Source of the DNA: Lachnospiraceae bacterium
GTDB taxonomy: Bacteria; Bacillota; Clostridia; Lachnospirales; Lachnospiraceae
Assembly (NCBI GenBank): GCA_017480195.1
Contig: JAFVBE010000008.1
Span: forward strand, 46,818 to 110,817
DNA length: 64,000 nt
Direction: 5' to 3'
Part shown: piece by piece, positions 44,384-53,347 of the stretch
Layout of the letters: each line of letters starts with the position of its first letter
How positions within the stretch are numbered: the first letter of the stretch is position 1
Translations under genes and position numbers: made by a program
Notes under the pieces: model-generated
What the model was told of the DNA's origin: nothing
The model's database searches: none
Seen by the model: the letters and a program-made list of their open reading frames with translations, nothing else

Positions 44384-45814
44384 CTACGGCAATATTAATA
44401 CATCCCCAACATATATTAAATCTGCACCGCCGCCATGCGCATCTATTACAGAACGATTTGCCTCATATATCTTTACATATTCAGCACCGTCACCATAATA
44501 TTCCTCTGCAATCTTCCACAAACAATCTCCTTCAACAACTGAATATGTGTCTGTATCTTTCGTCACATCCTCATCTGATGAACCTGCTGAATCTGATGTA
44601 TCAGTTTCTTCTGCATCGTCTTCATCAACACTGCTTACATTATTTAGGCTGCCTGTATTCATTATATTACCTGCAATACTATCATATACAACTAACACAT
44701 CATCAGTCTCTAATGCTCCATCTGACCAGGGTTTATCCTGATTATCAATCATTTTTTGAACAGCAGAACGGTTATTCATCAAATCCCACTCATTGTTAAT
44801 ACCAATCTCGTACATTGTATCAGCATCACAGCATAAGGTCTCTAAGAACAGACGGGCAATCTCCAAATCCTTGCAATTCTTTGTTGCACTTATATAAGTT
44901 TCACCCCAGAAATAAGAATCAGGAAAAGCACATACTCCTGTAGGAATTGTCGTATTATCTATATAACTAATTCCAAATAATGAAAATGAATACCAAGGCG
45001 GAAGTAAATATCCAAATACATCATCATTATATCCATCTATCCATTCATAAGACCACATTTCAACTTCCTTTGAATATTCATTATCAACCAAAGAATCAAT
45101 GACACTTTGATTATAATTATCTGACATTATTGTTTTAACTGATTCCGTCTCCGGCAATAAGTAATATCCCGCATCCTTAAGCAGCTTGGCAGATTCCAAT
45201 ACATTATCCCAAGTCGAAAAATACTCTCCGACAACCTCTGAATCGGAAGAGCCAAACACCTCCTCTGCCACTTCTAAGTTATAACAAAATCCAACAGGAG
45301 ATGCACGCCATGTAAGCCCCATCAGCTCATCATTATATCTTGTATTAAGTGTAAACGGATACATATCCCCGCACATATCCTCTGTAATTCCAACCTCCTC
45401 GACAGGAAGAAATATATCCATATTCAACATTTCATCCTTATAATCCCCATCATATAAAACCAAAGAAGGACTTTCACCATCATCACGCTCTATATCAAGC
45501 CTGACTGTATCAATATAATCCTTTGTATCCCCACTTGGAACAACCTTACATATTACCTTATCCTTGTATTCAGGGTATTTATCATAAAAATATGGCATGA
45601 TTTCATCCAACTGCTCATTCCAAGAATAAATATAAAAAATATCATTATCATCAGATGTATCTTCGACTTCAGAATTATCAGCAGCGTATGTAACCTCTTC
45701 AGGTATATATGAATAAGAAACCATACTCATAACAAATATTAAAGCTCCAACTATAATACATCTGCCAGTCTTATGTAATACTTTATTTTTTATATATATT
45801 TTTCTTTTAATCAT
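44384..45814 (-). CDS. Solute-binding-protein-like domain fused to a C-terminal LysM domain
   Basis: An N-terminal signal or anchor helix (about 20-36) is followed by a family 1 extracellular solute-binding fold (IFYIYSWNEQLDEIMPYF, LTWRASPVGFCYN, GVCAFPDSYFWGETYIS; about 55-385). An acidic Ser/Asp linker leads to a LysM domain (YSVVEGDCLWKIAEEYYGDG, ending GDVLILP, about 428-476). Binding proteins of sugar importers are normally lipid-anchored; here there is no lipobox cysteine and the LysM domain could hold the protein on peptidoglycan. No permease gene adjoins it. GAGAGGAG precedes the ATG. Confidence 0.82.
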   Translation of the reverse strand: MIKRKIYIKNKVLHKTGRCIIVGALIFVMSMVSYSYIPEEVTYAADNSEVEDTSDDNDIFYIYSWNEQLDEIMPYFYDKYPEYKDKVICKVVPSGDTKDYIDTVRLDIERDDGESPSLVLYDGDYKDEMLNMDIFLPVEEVGITEDMCGDMYPFTLNTRYNDELMGLTWRASPVGFCYNLEVAEEVFGSSDSEVVGEYFSTWDNVLESAKLLKDAGYYLLPETESVKTIMSDNYNQSVIDSLVDNEYSKEVEMWSYEWIDGYNDDVFGYLLPPWYSFSLFGISYIDNTTIPTGVCAFPDSYFWGETYISATKNCKDLEIARLFLETLCCDADTMYEIGINNEWDLMNNRSAVQKMIDNQDKPWSDGALETDDVLVVYDSIAGNIMNTGSLNNVSSVDEDDAEETDTSDSAGSSDEDVTKDTDTYSVVEGDCLWKIAEEYYGDGAEYVKIYEANRSVIDAHGGGADLIYVGDVLILP

Positions 45815-45838
45815 AGTTATATACTCCTCTCTTTTTAA

Positions 45839-47371
45839 CTAAATAATCGACTTCCTGTTTATATTTCCAATATCAACATTATTTTTATTAAGCTCCTCCT
45901 CGAATTTTTTATGACCATATTCTTTTATGTATTCTGCTTCCTGTTTGGTTATAAAAAATGCGATATACAATTCGCATTCATTTGTAATGAACGGCAGTTT
46001 ATTGATAACATTATCCTTTTGAGTTATATAAACTGCGTTTTTGCTGTGCCTTTCTTCAAAGCCTTCAGCATAATAATTAATATCACAATCACTTATCAGT
46101 AAACTATCACTAAAATCATACTTTTCTTTAATAGTCTTCATGATTATTTTCATCATAGCTTTTCCGGAAGCTTCTATATCATCATTAAAGAGCATAACAA
46201 GTTCACATTTTTTGTTTATAAATCTACTATAATTTGAAAGTCCAAGAGTTATATATATCGTATATCCGTCTATAGCATTATCATATTCTTTTTGGACAAT
46301 ATACTTTTTATCATTCTTATAATAATATCTTCTCACAGGCAAAATATTTCCTAAGCCCTCTGTGTAATCATATATAATCTCACCCGGTTTATGATGTACA
46401 GCACTTGCAAAAAGAACCGGTCCTAAATTTGCTTCATAATCATGCAGCAGCTTGTCCGTGCCCACATATTCAAAGCCACAGAAATCGTATAATGAAACAA
46501 AAAATTTATATATTAATATACATTTTTCAAGTGCATCTTCCTCGCCTTCAATCAGAGGCAAAAATTTATCCTTATAATATTTTCTTGCCTGTGCATGCTT
46601 TACACCAAAGAAAAAATTATCAGCATAAACCATATTATCAGCATGAATTATCTCTGAAAGCATTAGTCCAAGTGCATATACAGAATAATACACACCACTT
46701 AATTCATAATAATAATCAAAGATAAGATAAAGCCTTCCTAAACCACCGTATTCGGAGGTTTCACGCAAAAATGTCTCTATAAAGGGAAGAAAATACCGCT
46801 TATCAATAAAATCAAACACCGTACATGATATATTTCTATCAATATAATCCTCAAAGCTCTTATCATAAGGTATATCCATATAGTCATATAATACTCTAAG
46901 CAGAAAGTCCGGATACTCGGTATATCCTGCTTCAAATACCCGTTTTGCTCTCACAAGCTCTTCATTGCTTAGCTCACGAATTTTTAACTTATATTTCTTA
47001 CTTTCAATAAAATCCTCTGCGATACCGTAATCATCCGTTATCTTTATCGAAGAAAATGATGTCCTGACTGAATAAATCATATTAAGTAAAGATTTAAGCT
47101 CACTCTTTTTCTCGTTCTCAAAAAGCTCTCCCTCTAACGGAAAATAAACCTTGCAAAAGCCATCTGCAATCTGCTTATCAAAATGAAGTACAAAGTTTTC
47201 GCTTTTATCATCTCCAAAGTCAATACAAAATGTCTCATTTTCTTCATCAATATTGTAATTCCAGTTCTTAGTAGCCCATGTTTTCTTTATTTTCTTTGAC
47301 ATTTTTTCGAATACTTCTAATGGTTTTCTGCCTCTTTTTAGTTTTAAAGTAAAAAAAATAGTATCTGCCAT
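45839..47371 (-). CDS. Uncharacterised 510-residue soluble protein
   Basis: No signal peptide or membrane span. The N-terminal part (1-120) looks like a mixed alpha/beta domain. The middle (about 130-310) is helical and aromatic-rich. The C-terminal third (CELVMLFNDDIEASGK ... ELYIAFFITKQEAEYIKEYG) faintly resembles suppressor-of-fused-like domains of bacteria, which I offer only as a guess. AGGAG precedes the ATG. It lies 17 bases downstream of the methyltransferase gene, so the two are probably co-transcribed. Confidence 0.72.
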   Translation of the reverse strand: MADTIFFTLKLKRGRKPLEVFEKMSKKIKKTWATKNWNYNIDEENETFCIDFGDDKSENFVLHFDKQIADGFCKVYFPLEGELFENEKKSELKSLLNMIYSVRTSFSSIKITDDYGIAEDFIESKKYKLKIRELSNEELVRAKRVFEAGYTEYPDFLLRVLYDYMDIPYDKSFEDYIDRNISCTVFDFIDKRYFLPFIETFLRETSEYGGLGRLYLIFDYYYELSGVYYSVYALGLMLSEIIHADNMVYADNFFFGVKHAQARKYYKDKFLPLIEGEEDALEKCILIYKFFVSLYDFCGFEYVGTDKLLHDYEANLGPVLFASAVHHKPGEIIYDYTEGLGNILPVRRYYYKNDKKYIVQKEYDNAIDGYTIYITLGLSNYSRFINKKCELVMLFNDDIEASGKAMMKIIMKTIKEKYDFSDSLLISDCDINYYAEGFEERHSKNAVYITQKDNVINKLPFITNECELYIAFFITKQEAEYIKEYGHKKFEEELNKNNVDIGNINRKSII

Positions 47372-47388
47372 AATAATCTCCTAATAAT

Positions 47389-48642
47389 CTACTTATCAAA
47401 CACCTTATTATATAGTGTCTGGCTGATATGAAACTCCTCACAAAGATTATCTATTTCCTTTTTAGTCTCCTGTTTCTTATTAGCAGGTAATTCATTCTTT
47501 CTCTTTACCGCCCTAATCAACAGATTCTTAGGGGAACTGTCATAATCCACAAATTCAAGTATCTGCGACTTGTAGCCACAGTATTCAAGTACATTTGAGC
47601 GGATTGTATCGGTCATAAGTGCCGATATACGCTCCTTTATAATCCCATGCTTAGTAAGGATTGAAAGGTCATCCGTCGCTATCATGGAATTAACCTCCTT
47701 CTGACAGCAAGGCACAGACATTATAATTCCCACATTCCAGTTGATGGCGTTATATAAGGCATAATCTGTCGCCGTATCGCAGGCATGAAGCGTAACCACC
47801 ATATCAACTCTTTCTTTTGGTTCATAACCGTTTATATCTCCAAGCACAAAATGCAGATTGTCATAACAATATTTTTTTGCTGTTTCATTGCATTTTTCTA
47901 TAACATCCTCTTTCAGGTCAAGCCCAGTCATATGCACATTATATCCCTTTATCTCTACAAGATAATAATATAGAATAAATGTAAGATATGATTTACCACA
48001 ACCAAAATCAACTATATGCATATCCTTGCTTGGATAATCCTTAACCACATCTTCAACCAGTTCAAGAAAACGGTTAATCTGCCTGTATTTCCCATACATC
48101 GACTTAACGATTTTACCTTCCTTCGTAAAGATTCCTAAGTCTACTAATGGAGGTATAACCGTTCCTTCGGGAAGAAGATATTTTTTCCTGCGATTGTGAG
48201 ATAATGAAGAATCGTCCTTATGAGTTATAATATTGGAGTAACTACCATTAATATCTAAATCCCCTGATTTGTCACTATGTTCGTCACTTACATTGTAAAG
48301 CTTTGCGTTGTTCTCTTTATCTTTAGCTTTATGATAATTGGATAACAACTTTCCCTTCTTCGAGCATTTATAATCATACTGGCCATCCTCGCAGAATATA
48401 TTAAGCTGCTTATATTTATCAGGGAATAGCTCTTCCACAACACTTTGGAGTTTGTCACTCTCAACATTTTCATGAAAAGCCTGCTTATCCGTAAATCTTT
48501 CTATCTGATACAGTTCTTTACCTTTTATAAGAGTCTTGGTTATAACTGTTTTTCTGTATTTATAAGCTTTATCAGACTGACTGCTTAATATTAACCTATT
48601 CGGTTTTTTTGATAACACATCAAAAATCTGTTCGTAATCCAT
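47389..48642 (-). CDS. Class I SAM-dependent methyltransferase (Methyltransf_32-like)
   Basis: 417 residues from the ATG at 48640-48642 (AGGAG six bases upstream). The N-terminal half has no obvious catalytic motif. The C-terminal half holds the SAM site HIVDFGCGKSYLTFILYYYL, then MTGLDLKEDVI and MVVTLHACDTATDYAL, with SVPCCQKEV as a family-typical cysteine pair. This pattern is shared with METTL25/TRMT13-like proteins, so an RNA or protein substrate is plausible. The actual target is unknown. Confidence 0.82.
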   Translation of the reverse strand: MDYEQIFDVLSKKPNRLILSSQSDKAYKYRKTVITKTLIKGKELYQIERFTDKQAFHENVESDKLQSVVEELFPDKYKQLNIFCEDGQYDYKCSKKGKLLSNYHKAKDKENNAKLYNVSDEHSDKSGDLDINGSYSNIITHKDDSSLSHNRRKKYLLPEGTVIPPLVDLGIFTKEGKIVKSMYGKYRQINRFLELVEDVVKDYPSKDMHIVDFGCGKSYLTFILYYYLVEIKGYNVHMTGLDLKEDVIEKCNETAKKYCYDNLHFVLGDINGYEPKERVDMVVTLHACDTATDYALYNAINWNVGIIMSVPCCQKEVNSMIATDDLSILTKHGIIKERISALMTDTIRSNVLEYCGYKSQILEFVDYDSSPKNLLIRAVKRKNELPANKKQETKKEIDNLCEEFHISQTLYNKVFDK

Positions 48643-48658
48643 ATCTGCTCCTGACAAA

Positions 48659-49591
48659 TTATTTTCTGATATTGGCGTCCTTCTTCTTTTTTAGCAATAT
48701 AAAAAATCCCATTATTTCATACATAATCAAAAAGAGAAAAATTACATTTATAAATGACGGTAAAACCATATTTATAGATAAAATATACCACAGGACACAG
48801 CTTAATATTGTAACCGCAGCTAAAACCGCCATACCTATATTATATTTTCTTCCTGTCGGTCTGCTGTCAGGTGCTGCGACATTATACCAACAGTTTTGAC
48901 ATATGCCATTTTCCATAACTGCTCCGCATCGCGCACATACATTTTGGGTTACAGACATTCTCTGTTCAAAAAGTGCAAGCAGTTCGTTATAATTATTTAT
49001 GATATCATAAACTGTCCTCATACATTCAACTTCTTTGCCATTATTTATATAGGTAAAATACACCTGAAAATATTTCTCGTATTTTTTTATTCCTGTAACT
49101 CTGTAAATCTTTACTGCGACACGGTCTTCCATTCCGCCTGCAACAATACTTCCAATTATATTGTTATATCTGATTGTATTAAGTAAACTTTTCAGTTTAA
49201 TCTTATCAGTAAAAATGAAAACAAGTAATGCAGCTTTTGTTGTAACATGATTATATATCTTATATTTCATAAGATTAGTGAATTTAAGAAATGTGTCGCT
49301 GTTAATATCATAACAGTATATACAATTGTTATTATAATTATAAGAAAATGCAGTTGTTGCATACCATATATTTCTATTATTTATTGTATTAACAAAAAAT
49401 AAGACTGCCCATACTGCAATTAATATTATAGTAAAAACAGCAAAAAATTCAGATTCAAAAACATCAATATTAAGAACATAATAGATAATTGACACCCACG
49501 CAATAAGACATATTATCCTTATAACGCGCATGGCTATATATACGGGCTGTCGGTCCTTCAGTGTTTCATTATATTGCCAAACCATACTCAT
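48659..49591 (-). CDS. Uncharacterised membrane protein with zinc ribbon
   Basis: 310 residues. Two N-terminal helices (about 22-45 and 50-70) are followed by a PH-like cytoplasmic domain (about 75-215). A zinc ribbon CARCGAVMENGICQNC (about 219-234) and two more helices (about 255-275, 280-302) end the protein. Double-ATG start; AAGGAG lies upstream. No family recognised. It is the first gene of the run with the methyltransferase (gap of 16 bases). Confidence 0.75.
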   Translation of the reverse strand: MSMVWQYNETLKDRQPVYIAMRVIRIICLIAWVSIIYYVLNIDVFESEFFAVFTIILIAVWAVLFFVNTINNRNIWYATTAFSYNYNNNCIYCYDINSDTFLKFTNLMKYKIYNHVTTKAALLVFIFTDKIKLKSLLNTIRYNNIIGSIVAGGMEDRVAVKIYRVTGIKKYEKYFQVYFTYINNGKEVECMRTVYDIINNYNELLALFEQRMSVTQNVCARCGAVMENGICQNCWYNVAAPDSRPTGRKYNIGMAVLAAVTILSCVLWYILSINMVLPSFINVIFLFLIMYEIMGFFILLKKKKDANIRK

Positions 49592-49721
49592 ACACTCCTT
49601 ATCAATGATTAATTAAGCTTAGTATAACACAACCAACTTGAGTTTTACAATGAATTCAAAAAATAGATGAATAAATCATATTAAAATGTTATAATTATCA
49701 ACAGCATATACAAATCTTAGT

Positions 49722-49809
49722 ATATCATCTAGCCTAATGGCTTGACTTGGTTTTCGCTTTATGGCGATGTACGCAAGCGCACATCGCCACAAAGCTCATA
49801 ATATGATAT
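49722..49809. repeat. Imperfect palindromic element upstream of the transglutaminase-like gene
   Basis: Core hairpin 49756-49795 has a long interrupted stem around GGCGATGT (49763-49770) and ACATCGCC (49781-49788). Outer pairs ATATCAT (49722-49728) / ATGATAT (49803-49809) extend it. It lies in the 261-base gap between divergent genes and about 45 bases before the next ATG. Confidence 0.65.
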
Positions 49810-49852
49810 GTATATATTTATATTGAAAACTTTTTAAGGAGAGAAACGAAAA

Positions 49853-50740
49853 ATGAAAAAGAAATACAAAATCTGGTTTGCCATACTCGGTTTGCTTTTG
49901 ATTTTAAGTGTTGGTTTTATCATATATGTAGCATTCTTCGGAGGATACAGCTTATTCTATATGTCCTACCAGCAGTCACCCAATGAAATATACATTATGG
50001 AAAGCGGTATCTTATATAATCAGTTAGAATTCAAAGCAGGAAACGATTACGAAATAAGCTATGATTTTGACAACGAGGAATACAAGGAACTCCTTGAGAA
50101 GTATGATATAGCAAATATTGCTAAAGACGGCAGTGAATTTGAGAAGGCTAAAAATCTTATGAACGAATTTGCACCAAGATTAAAGCATAAAAGTGATTAT
50201 GATAATCATATTGATATGAATGCCTTGAGTCTGCTTGAATACAGTCTTGACAATAATAATCATGGTATAAACTGCCGTAACAAGGCTCAAATACTCAATG
50301 AAATGTGTCTGGCACTCGGTATCTATTCAAGAAAGGTATGGATTATGCCGAACTCAAAATATGACGGTGACTGCCATGTGGTAAATGAGGTATGGGATTC
50401 CACATATAACAAGTGGATTATGCTCGATATAACCAACAATATGTACTGGGTTGACGAAAACGGTAATCCTCTATCCATCCTTGAGATAAGGACTAAAATT
50501 GCAAATCAGGAATTCTGTACTCCTGTTGATGCAGAGGATAACTTAAAGGATTTAGACAAGTCCCTTAATAACAATTTTGACAACTTCTTATACATAGCTA
50601 AAAATCTTGTTTATATGGAATATATGGGAAAATATACTAAAAATGAAGATGATACATTTTATCTTCTCTTTCCTGAAAACCTTAATACAAGCTTTGAATA
50701 TATAATATCAGAGAAAGCTATAGAGGCTTCGCCTAAGTAA
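49853..50740 (+). CDS. Membrane-anchored transglutaminase-like protein
   Basis: One N-terminal helix (about 7-29) then an extracellular domain with a transglutaminase/cysteine-protease-like triad: C141 (GINCRNKAQILNEM), H175 (GDCHVVNEVWD) and D192 (WIMLDIT). The C-terminal 90 residues are helical. 295 residues. AAGGAGAG precedes the ATG. Such domains can act as peptidases or cross-linking enzymes at the cell surface; the substrate is unknown. Confidence 0.85.
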   Translation: MKKKYKIWFAILGLLLILSVGFIIYVAFFGGYSLFYMSYQQSPNEIYIMESGILYNQLEFKAGNDYEISYDFDNEEYKELLEKYDIANIAKDGSEFEKAKNLMNEFAPRLKHKSDYDNHIDMNALSLLEYSLDNNNHGINCRNKAQILNEMCLALGIYSRKVWIMPNSKYDGDCHVVNEVWDSTYNKWIMLDITNNMYWVDENGNPLSILEIRTKIANQEFCTPVDAEDNLKDLDKSLNNNFDNFLYIAKNLVYMEYMGKYTKNEDDTFYLLFPENLNTSFEYIISEKAIEASPK

Positions 50741-50746
50741 AGTAAA

Positions 50747-50778
50747 AGGAGTATGAACTTATCCAAGCTCATACTCCT
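50747..50778. terminator. Convergent terminator between the transglutaminase-like gene and tpiA
   Basis: 10-bp stem 50747-50756 / 50769-50778 (AGGAGTATGA and complement) with a 12-base loop. The minus-strand side continues TTTTACTTTACTT; the plus side is less U-rich. Probably serves both genes. Confidence 0.7.
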
Positions 50779-50810
50779 CATCTATTCTTTAGGAATAAAA
50801 AATGTGACTT

Positions 50811-51557
50811 TTAGTAATTAACGATATTACCAAAATCTGCCTTAAGTGATGCACCGCCTACAAGACCACCGTCGATATCAGGCTGTGCAAATAACTCAGA
50901 TGCATTGCCTGCATTTACGGAGCCGCCGTACTGAATACGAACTGCATCAGCAGTTGCAGCATCATAAATCTCAGCGATGCACTCTCTTATACCCTTACAT
51001 ACTTCCTCAGCCTGCTCAGTTGTAGCAGTCTTACCTGTACCGATAGCCCAGATAGGCTCGTATGCTATAACAAGCTCTTTAACCTGATCAGCAGTGATAT
51101 CCTTTAAGTCTGACTTAATCTGAAGTCTGATCCAGTCCATAGTAACGCCAAGTTCTCTCTGCTCTAAGCTCTCGCCACAGCAAAGAATCGGTGTAAGACC
51201 TGCCTCAAATGCCTTCTTAACCTTCTTGTTAAGAAGCTCGTCATCCTCCTTGAAGTAATCACGTCTCTCTGAATGTCCGATAATAACATACTTAACGCCT
51301 GCATCAACAAGCATTTCTGCTGAAGTCTCGCCTGTGTAAGCGCCCTTATCCTCAAAGTACATATTCTCTGCACCAACCTGTACGTTAGAACCTTTGACAG
51401 CCTCAACAACAGGTACAATATCTACAGCAGGGACACAGTATACAACATCTACTGCATCATTCTTTACAAGCGGCTCAAGCTCCTTAACAAGAGCTACAGC
51501 CTGACTTGGAGTCATATTCATCTTCCAGTTTCCTGCGATAATCTTTTTTCTTGCCAT
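50811..51557 (-). CDS. tpiA: Triosephosphate isomerase
   Basis: Interconverts dihydroxyacetone phosphate and glyceraldehyde 3-phosphate. 248 residues. Catalytic residues are K12 (GNWKMN), H95 (GHSERR) and E167 ([11 protein letters not shown]), and the phosphate loop is YGGSV. AAAGGA lies about ten bases upstream of the ATG. The start lies inside a small out-of-frame ORF (51518-51649) that has a stronger ribosome-binding site. Last gene of gapA-pgk-tpiA. Confidence 0.97.
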   Translation of the reverse strand: MARKKIIAGNWKMNMTPSQAVALVKELEPLVKNDAVDVVYCVPAVDIVPVVEAVKGSNVQVGAENMYFEDKGAYTGETSAEMLVDAGVKYVIIGHSERRDYFKEDDELLNKKVKKAFEAGLTPILCCGESLEQRELGVTMDWIRLQIKSDLKDITADQVKELVIAYEPIWAIGTGKTATTEQAEEVCKGIRECIAEIYDAATADAVRIQYGGSVNAGNASELFAQPDIDGGLVGGASLKADFGNIVNY

Positions 51558-51649
51558 TTCTTCTTTATCCTTTCTGAAATATCCTTTCCAATAGAGATGT
51601 AACCTACTAATTCAACAAAATCAAAAACGCCTAAAATAAAATTACCCAT
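51518..51649 (-). CDS. Candidate 43-residue small protein overlapping the tpiA start
   Basis: ATG at 51647-51649 with a perfect AGGAGG and spacing of six bases; stop TGA at 51518-51520. The peptide begins [19 protein letters not shown] and continues with a basic part ([15 protein letters not shown]), so it looks amphipathic or membrane-associated. The last 40 bases overlap the beginning of tpiA in another frame. It could be a real small protein or a leader ORF that couples translation to tpiA. No family recognised. Confidence 0.5.
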   Translation of the reverse strand: MGNFILGVFDFVELVGYISIGKDISERIKKKWQEKRLSQETGR

Positions 51650-51683
51650 AGTACACCTCCTATAATGATTCAATCACTATGCC

Positions 51684-51905
51684 GATTTCAGCTTTTCATT
51701 TGCGTGCTTGTGTATGTACAAAACAATTTGTCCGATTTGCGTAGAAACAGAAGAGATAAAATGCGGATTTTTGCTCAGAAATCGTAATGTTTGAGCGAAG
51801 CGAGTTTTACGATTTCGTGCAAAAATCAAATTTTGATTTTACTGTTTCAGCAAATTGATGACAAGTTTTGAACATACACAAGCACGCAAAGAAATGCTGA
51901 AATTA
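51684..51905. repeat. 222-bp imperfect palindrome between pgk and tpiA
   Basis: Arms 51684-51795 and 51798-51905 are about 80 percent complementary. The longest perfect block is 19 bp (51699-51717 / 51872-51890, TTTGCGTGCTTGTGTATGT). Other matching blocks are ATTTCAGC, GAAACAG, ATTTTTGC and GAAATCGTAA. It fills most of the pgk-tpiA gap. In the operon mRNA it would fold into one very long hairpin. It has the look of a miniature inverted-repeat element or a decayed inverted duplication. Confidence 0.8.
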
Positions 51906-51924
51906 TCATAATAGATTGTGTAAA

Positions 51925-53136
51925 TTATTTGTCGTTAGCTGCTGCTACACCAGGCAGTTCCTTACCCTCAAGGAACTCAAGTGAAGCGCCACCACCGGTT
52001 GAAATGTGGCTCATCTTATCGCCAAATCCAAGCTGATTTACTGCTGCTGCTGAATCACCACCACCGATAATTGTTGTAGCATCAGTCTCAGCAAGAGCTG
52101 CTGCAACTGCCTTAGTACCTACGGCAAGTGTTGGGTTCTCGAATACACCCATAGGTCCGTTCCAAACAACTGTCTTAGCTGTCTTAACAGCCTCTGAATA
52201 AAGTTCGATAGTCTTAGGTCCGATATCGCAAGCTTCCTTATCAGCAGACATCTTGTCAGCATCATAGATTTCTGTCTCAACAGGTGCATCTATAGGATTA
52301 GGGAAACTGTCAATCATAACAGAATCAACAGGAAGTAACAACTTCTTGCCAAGCTTCTCAGCTTTTTCCATCATTTCTTTACAGTAATCTATCTTAGTCT
52401 CGTCAACAAGTGACTTACCGATTTCATATCCTTTAGCCTTAAGGAATGTATAAGCCATACCACCACCGATAATTAATGTATCGCACTTCTCAAGAAGATT
52501 TGAGATAACATTGAGCTTATCAGCAACCTTAGCACCACCAAGGATAGCTACGAAAGGTCTTACAGGGTTTTCTACTGCATTACCGAGGAAATCAATCTCC
52601 TTCTGCATTAAGTAACCAACAACTGCAGTATCAACAAGACTTGCTACACCTACATTTGAGCAGTGTGCTCTGTGTGCAGTACCGAATGCATCATTTACGA
52701 ATACATCACAGATACTTGCAAGATCCTTAGAAAATGCTTCACCGTTCTTAGTCTCCTCAGCTCTGAAACGAGTATTCTCAAGAAGAATAACATCTCCGTC
52801 CTGCATAGCCTCTACAGCAGCCTTAGCATTAGGTCCTACAACCTCAGGATCTGCAGCGAACTTAACCTCTTGTCCAAGAAGCTCTGAGAGTCTCTTAGCA
52901 ACAGGTGCAAGAGTCTTAGTCTGCTTGTCCTCTTCTGTCTTAACCTTTCCAAGATGTGAACAAAGTATAACCTTTCCTCCATCTGCAATTAACTTCTTGA
53001 TAGTAGGAAGTGCAGCTACAAGACGATTCTCATCAGTTATCTGTCCTTCCTTAAGTGGCACATTGAAATCGCATCTGCAAAGTACGCGAAGTCCCTTTAC
53101 ATTGATATCATCTACTGACTTTTTGTTTAATGACAT
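51925..53136 (-). CDS. pgk: Phosphoglycerate kinase
   Basis: Makes ATP and 3-phosphoglycerate from 1,3-bisphosphoglycerate and ADP. 403 residues with the substrate segment [13 protein letters not shown], hinge and helix motifs [13 protein letters not shown], and the C-terminal nucleotide loop [10 protein letters not shown] followed by [26 protein letters not shown] precedes the ATG. Preceded by a hairpin-rich region after gapA and followed by the long palindrome. Confidence 0.98.
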   Translation of the reverse strand: MSLNKKSVDDINVKGLRVLCRCDFNVPLKEGQITDENRLVAALPTIKKLIADGGKVILCSHLGKVKTEEDKQTKTLAPVAKRLSELLGQEVKFAADPEVVGPNAKAAVEAMQDGDVILLENTRFRAEETKNGEAFSKDLASICDVFVNDAFGTAHRAHCSNVGVASLVDTAVVGYLMQKEIDFLGNAVENPVRPFVAILGGAKVADKLNVISNLLEKCDTLIIGGGMAYTFLKAKGYEIGKSLVDETKIDYCKEMMEKAEKLGKKLLLPVDSVMIDSFPNPIDAPVETEIYDADKMSADKEACDIGPKTIELYSEAVKTAKTVVWNGPMGVFENPTLAVGTKAVAAALAETDATTIIGGGDSAAAVNQLGFGDKMSHISTGGGASLEFLEGKELPGVAAANDK

Positions 53137-53176
53137 TTTTATATTGTCCTCCTTTGAAATAATTTAAAGAAATAAA

Positions 53177-53332
53177 GGTCCGGTCCAAATAGACCGGACC
53201 CTTAGGCCTAGCATATTAACTCATAGATAAATCTATGAGTTAATATAAACTCCGTATGGATGCGCAACTCGCGTAGCGGTAATTATTGCTTCGCAAACCG
53301 CTCGTGCGCAAAAGAGTCACAAGTGACTCTTT
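53177..53332. repeat. Cluster of four hairpins between gapA and pgk
   Basis: (1) GGTCCGGTC 53177-53185 / 53192-53200, followed on the minus strand by TTTATTTCTTT: a likely partial terminator just before the pgk ribosome-binding site. (2) Perfect 16-bp stem 53213-53228 / 53231-53246 with a 2-base loop. (3) TGCGCA 53261-53266 / 53305-53310 enclosing AGCGGT / ACCGCT. (4) Perfect AAAGAGTCAC 53311-53320 / 53323-53332 with a 2-base loop. Together they fill most of the 211-base gap. Confidence 0.8.
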
Positions 53333-53347
53333 ACATAATAGCAATAA

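Noticed and set aside
44335-44799. 154-codon plus-strand ORF with many His/Leu residues
   Set aside because: Antisense shadow of the acidic Ser/Asp linker and LysM region of the gene on the other strand.
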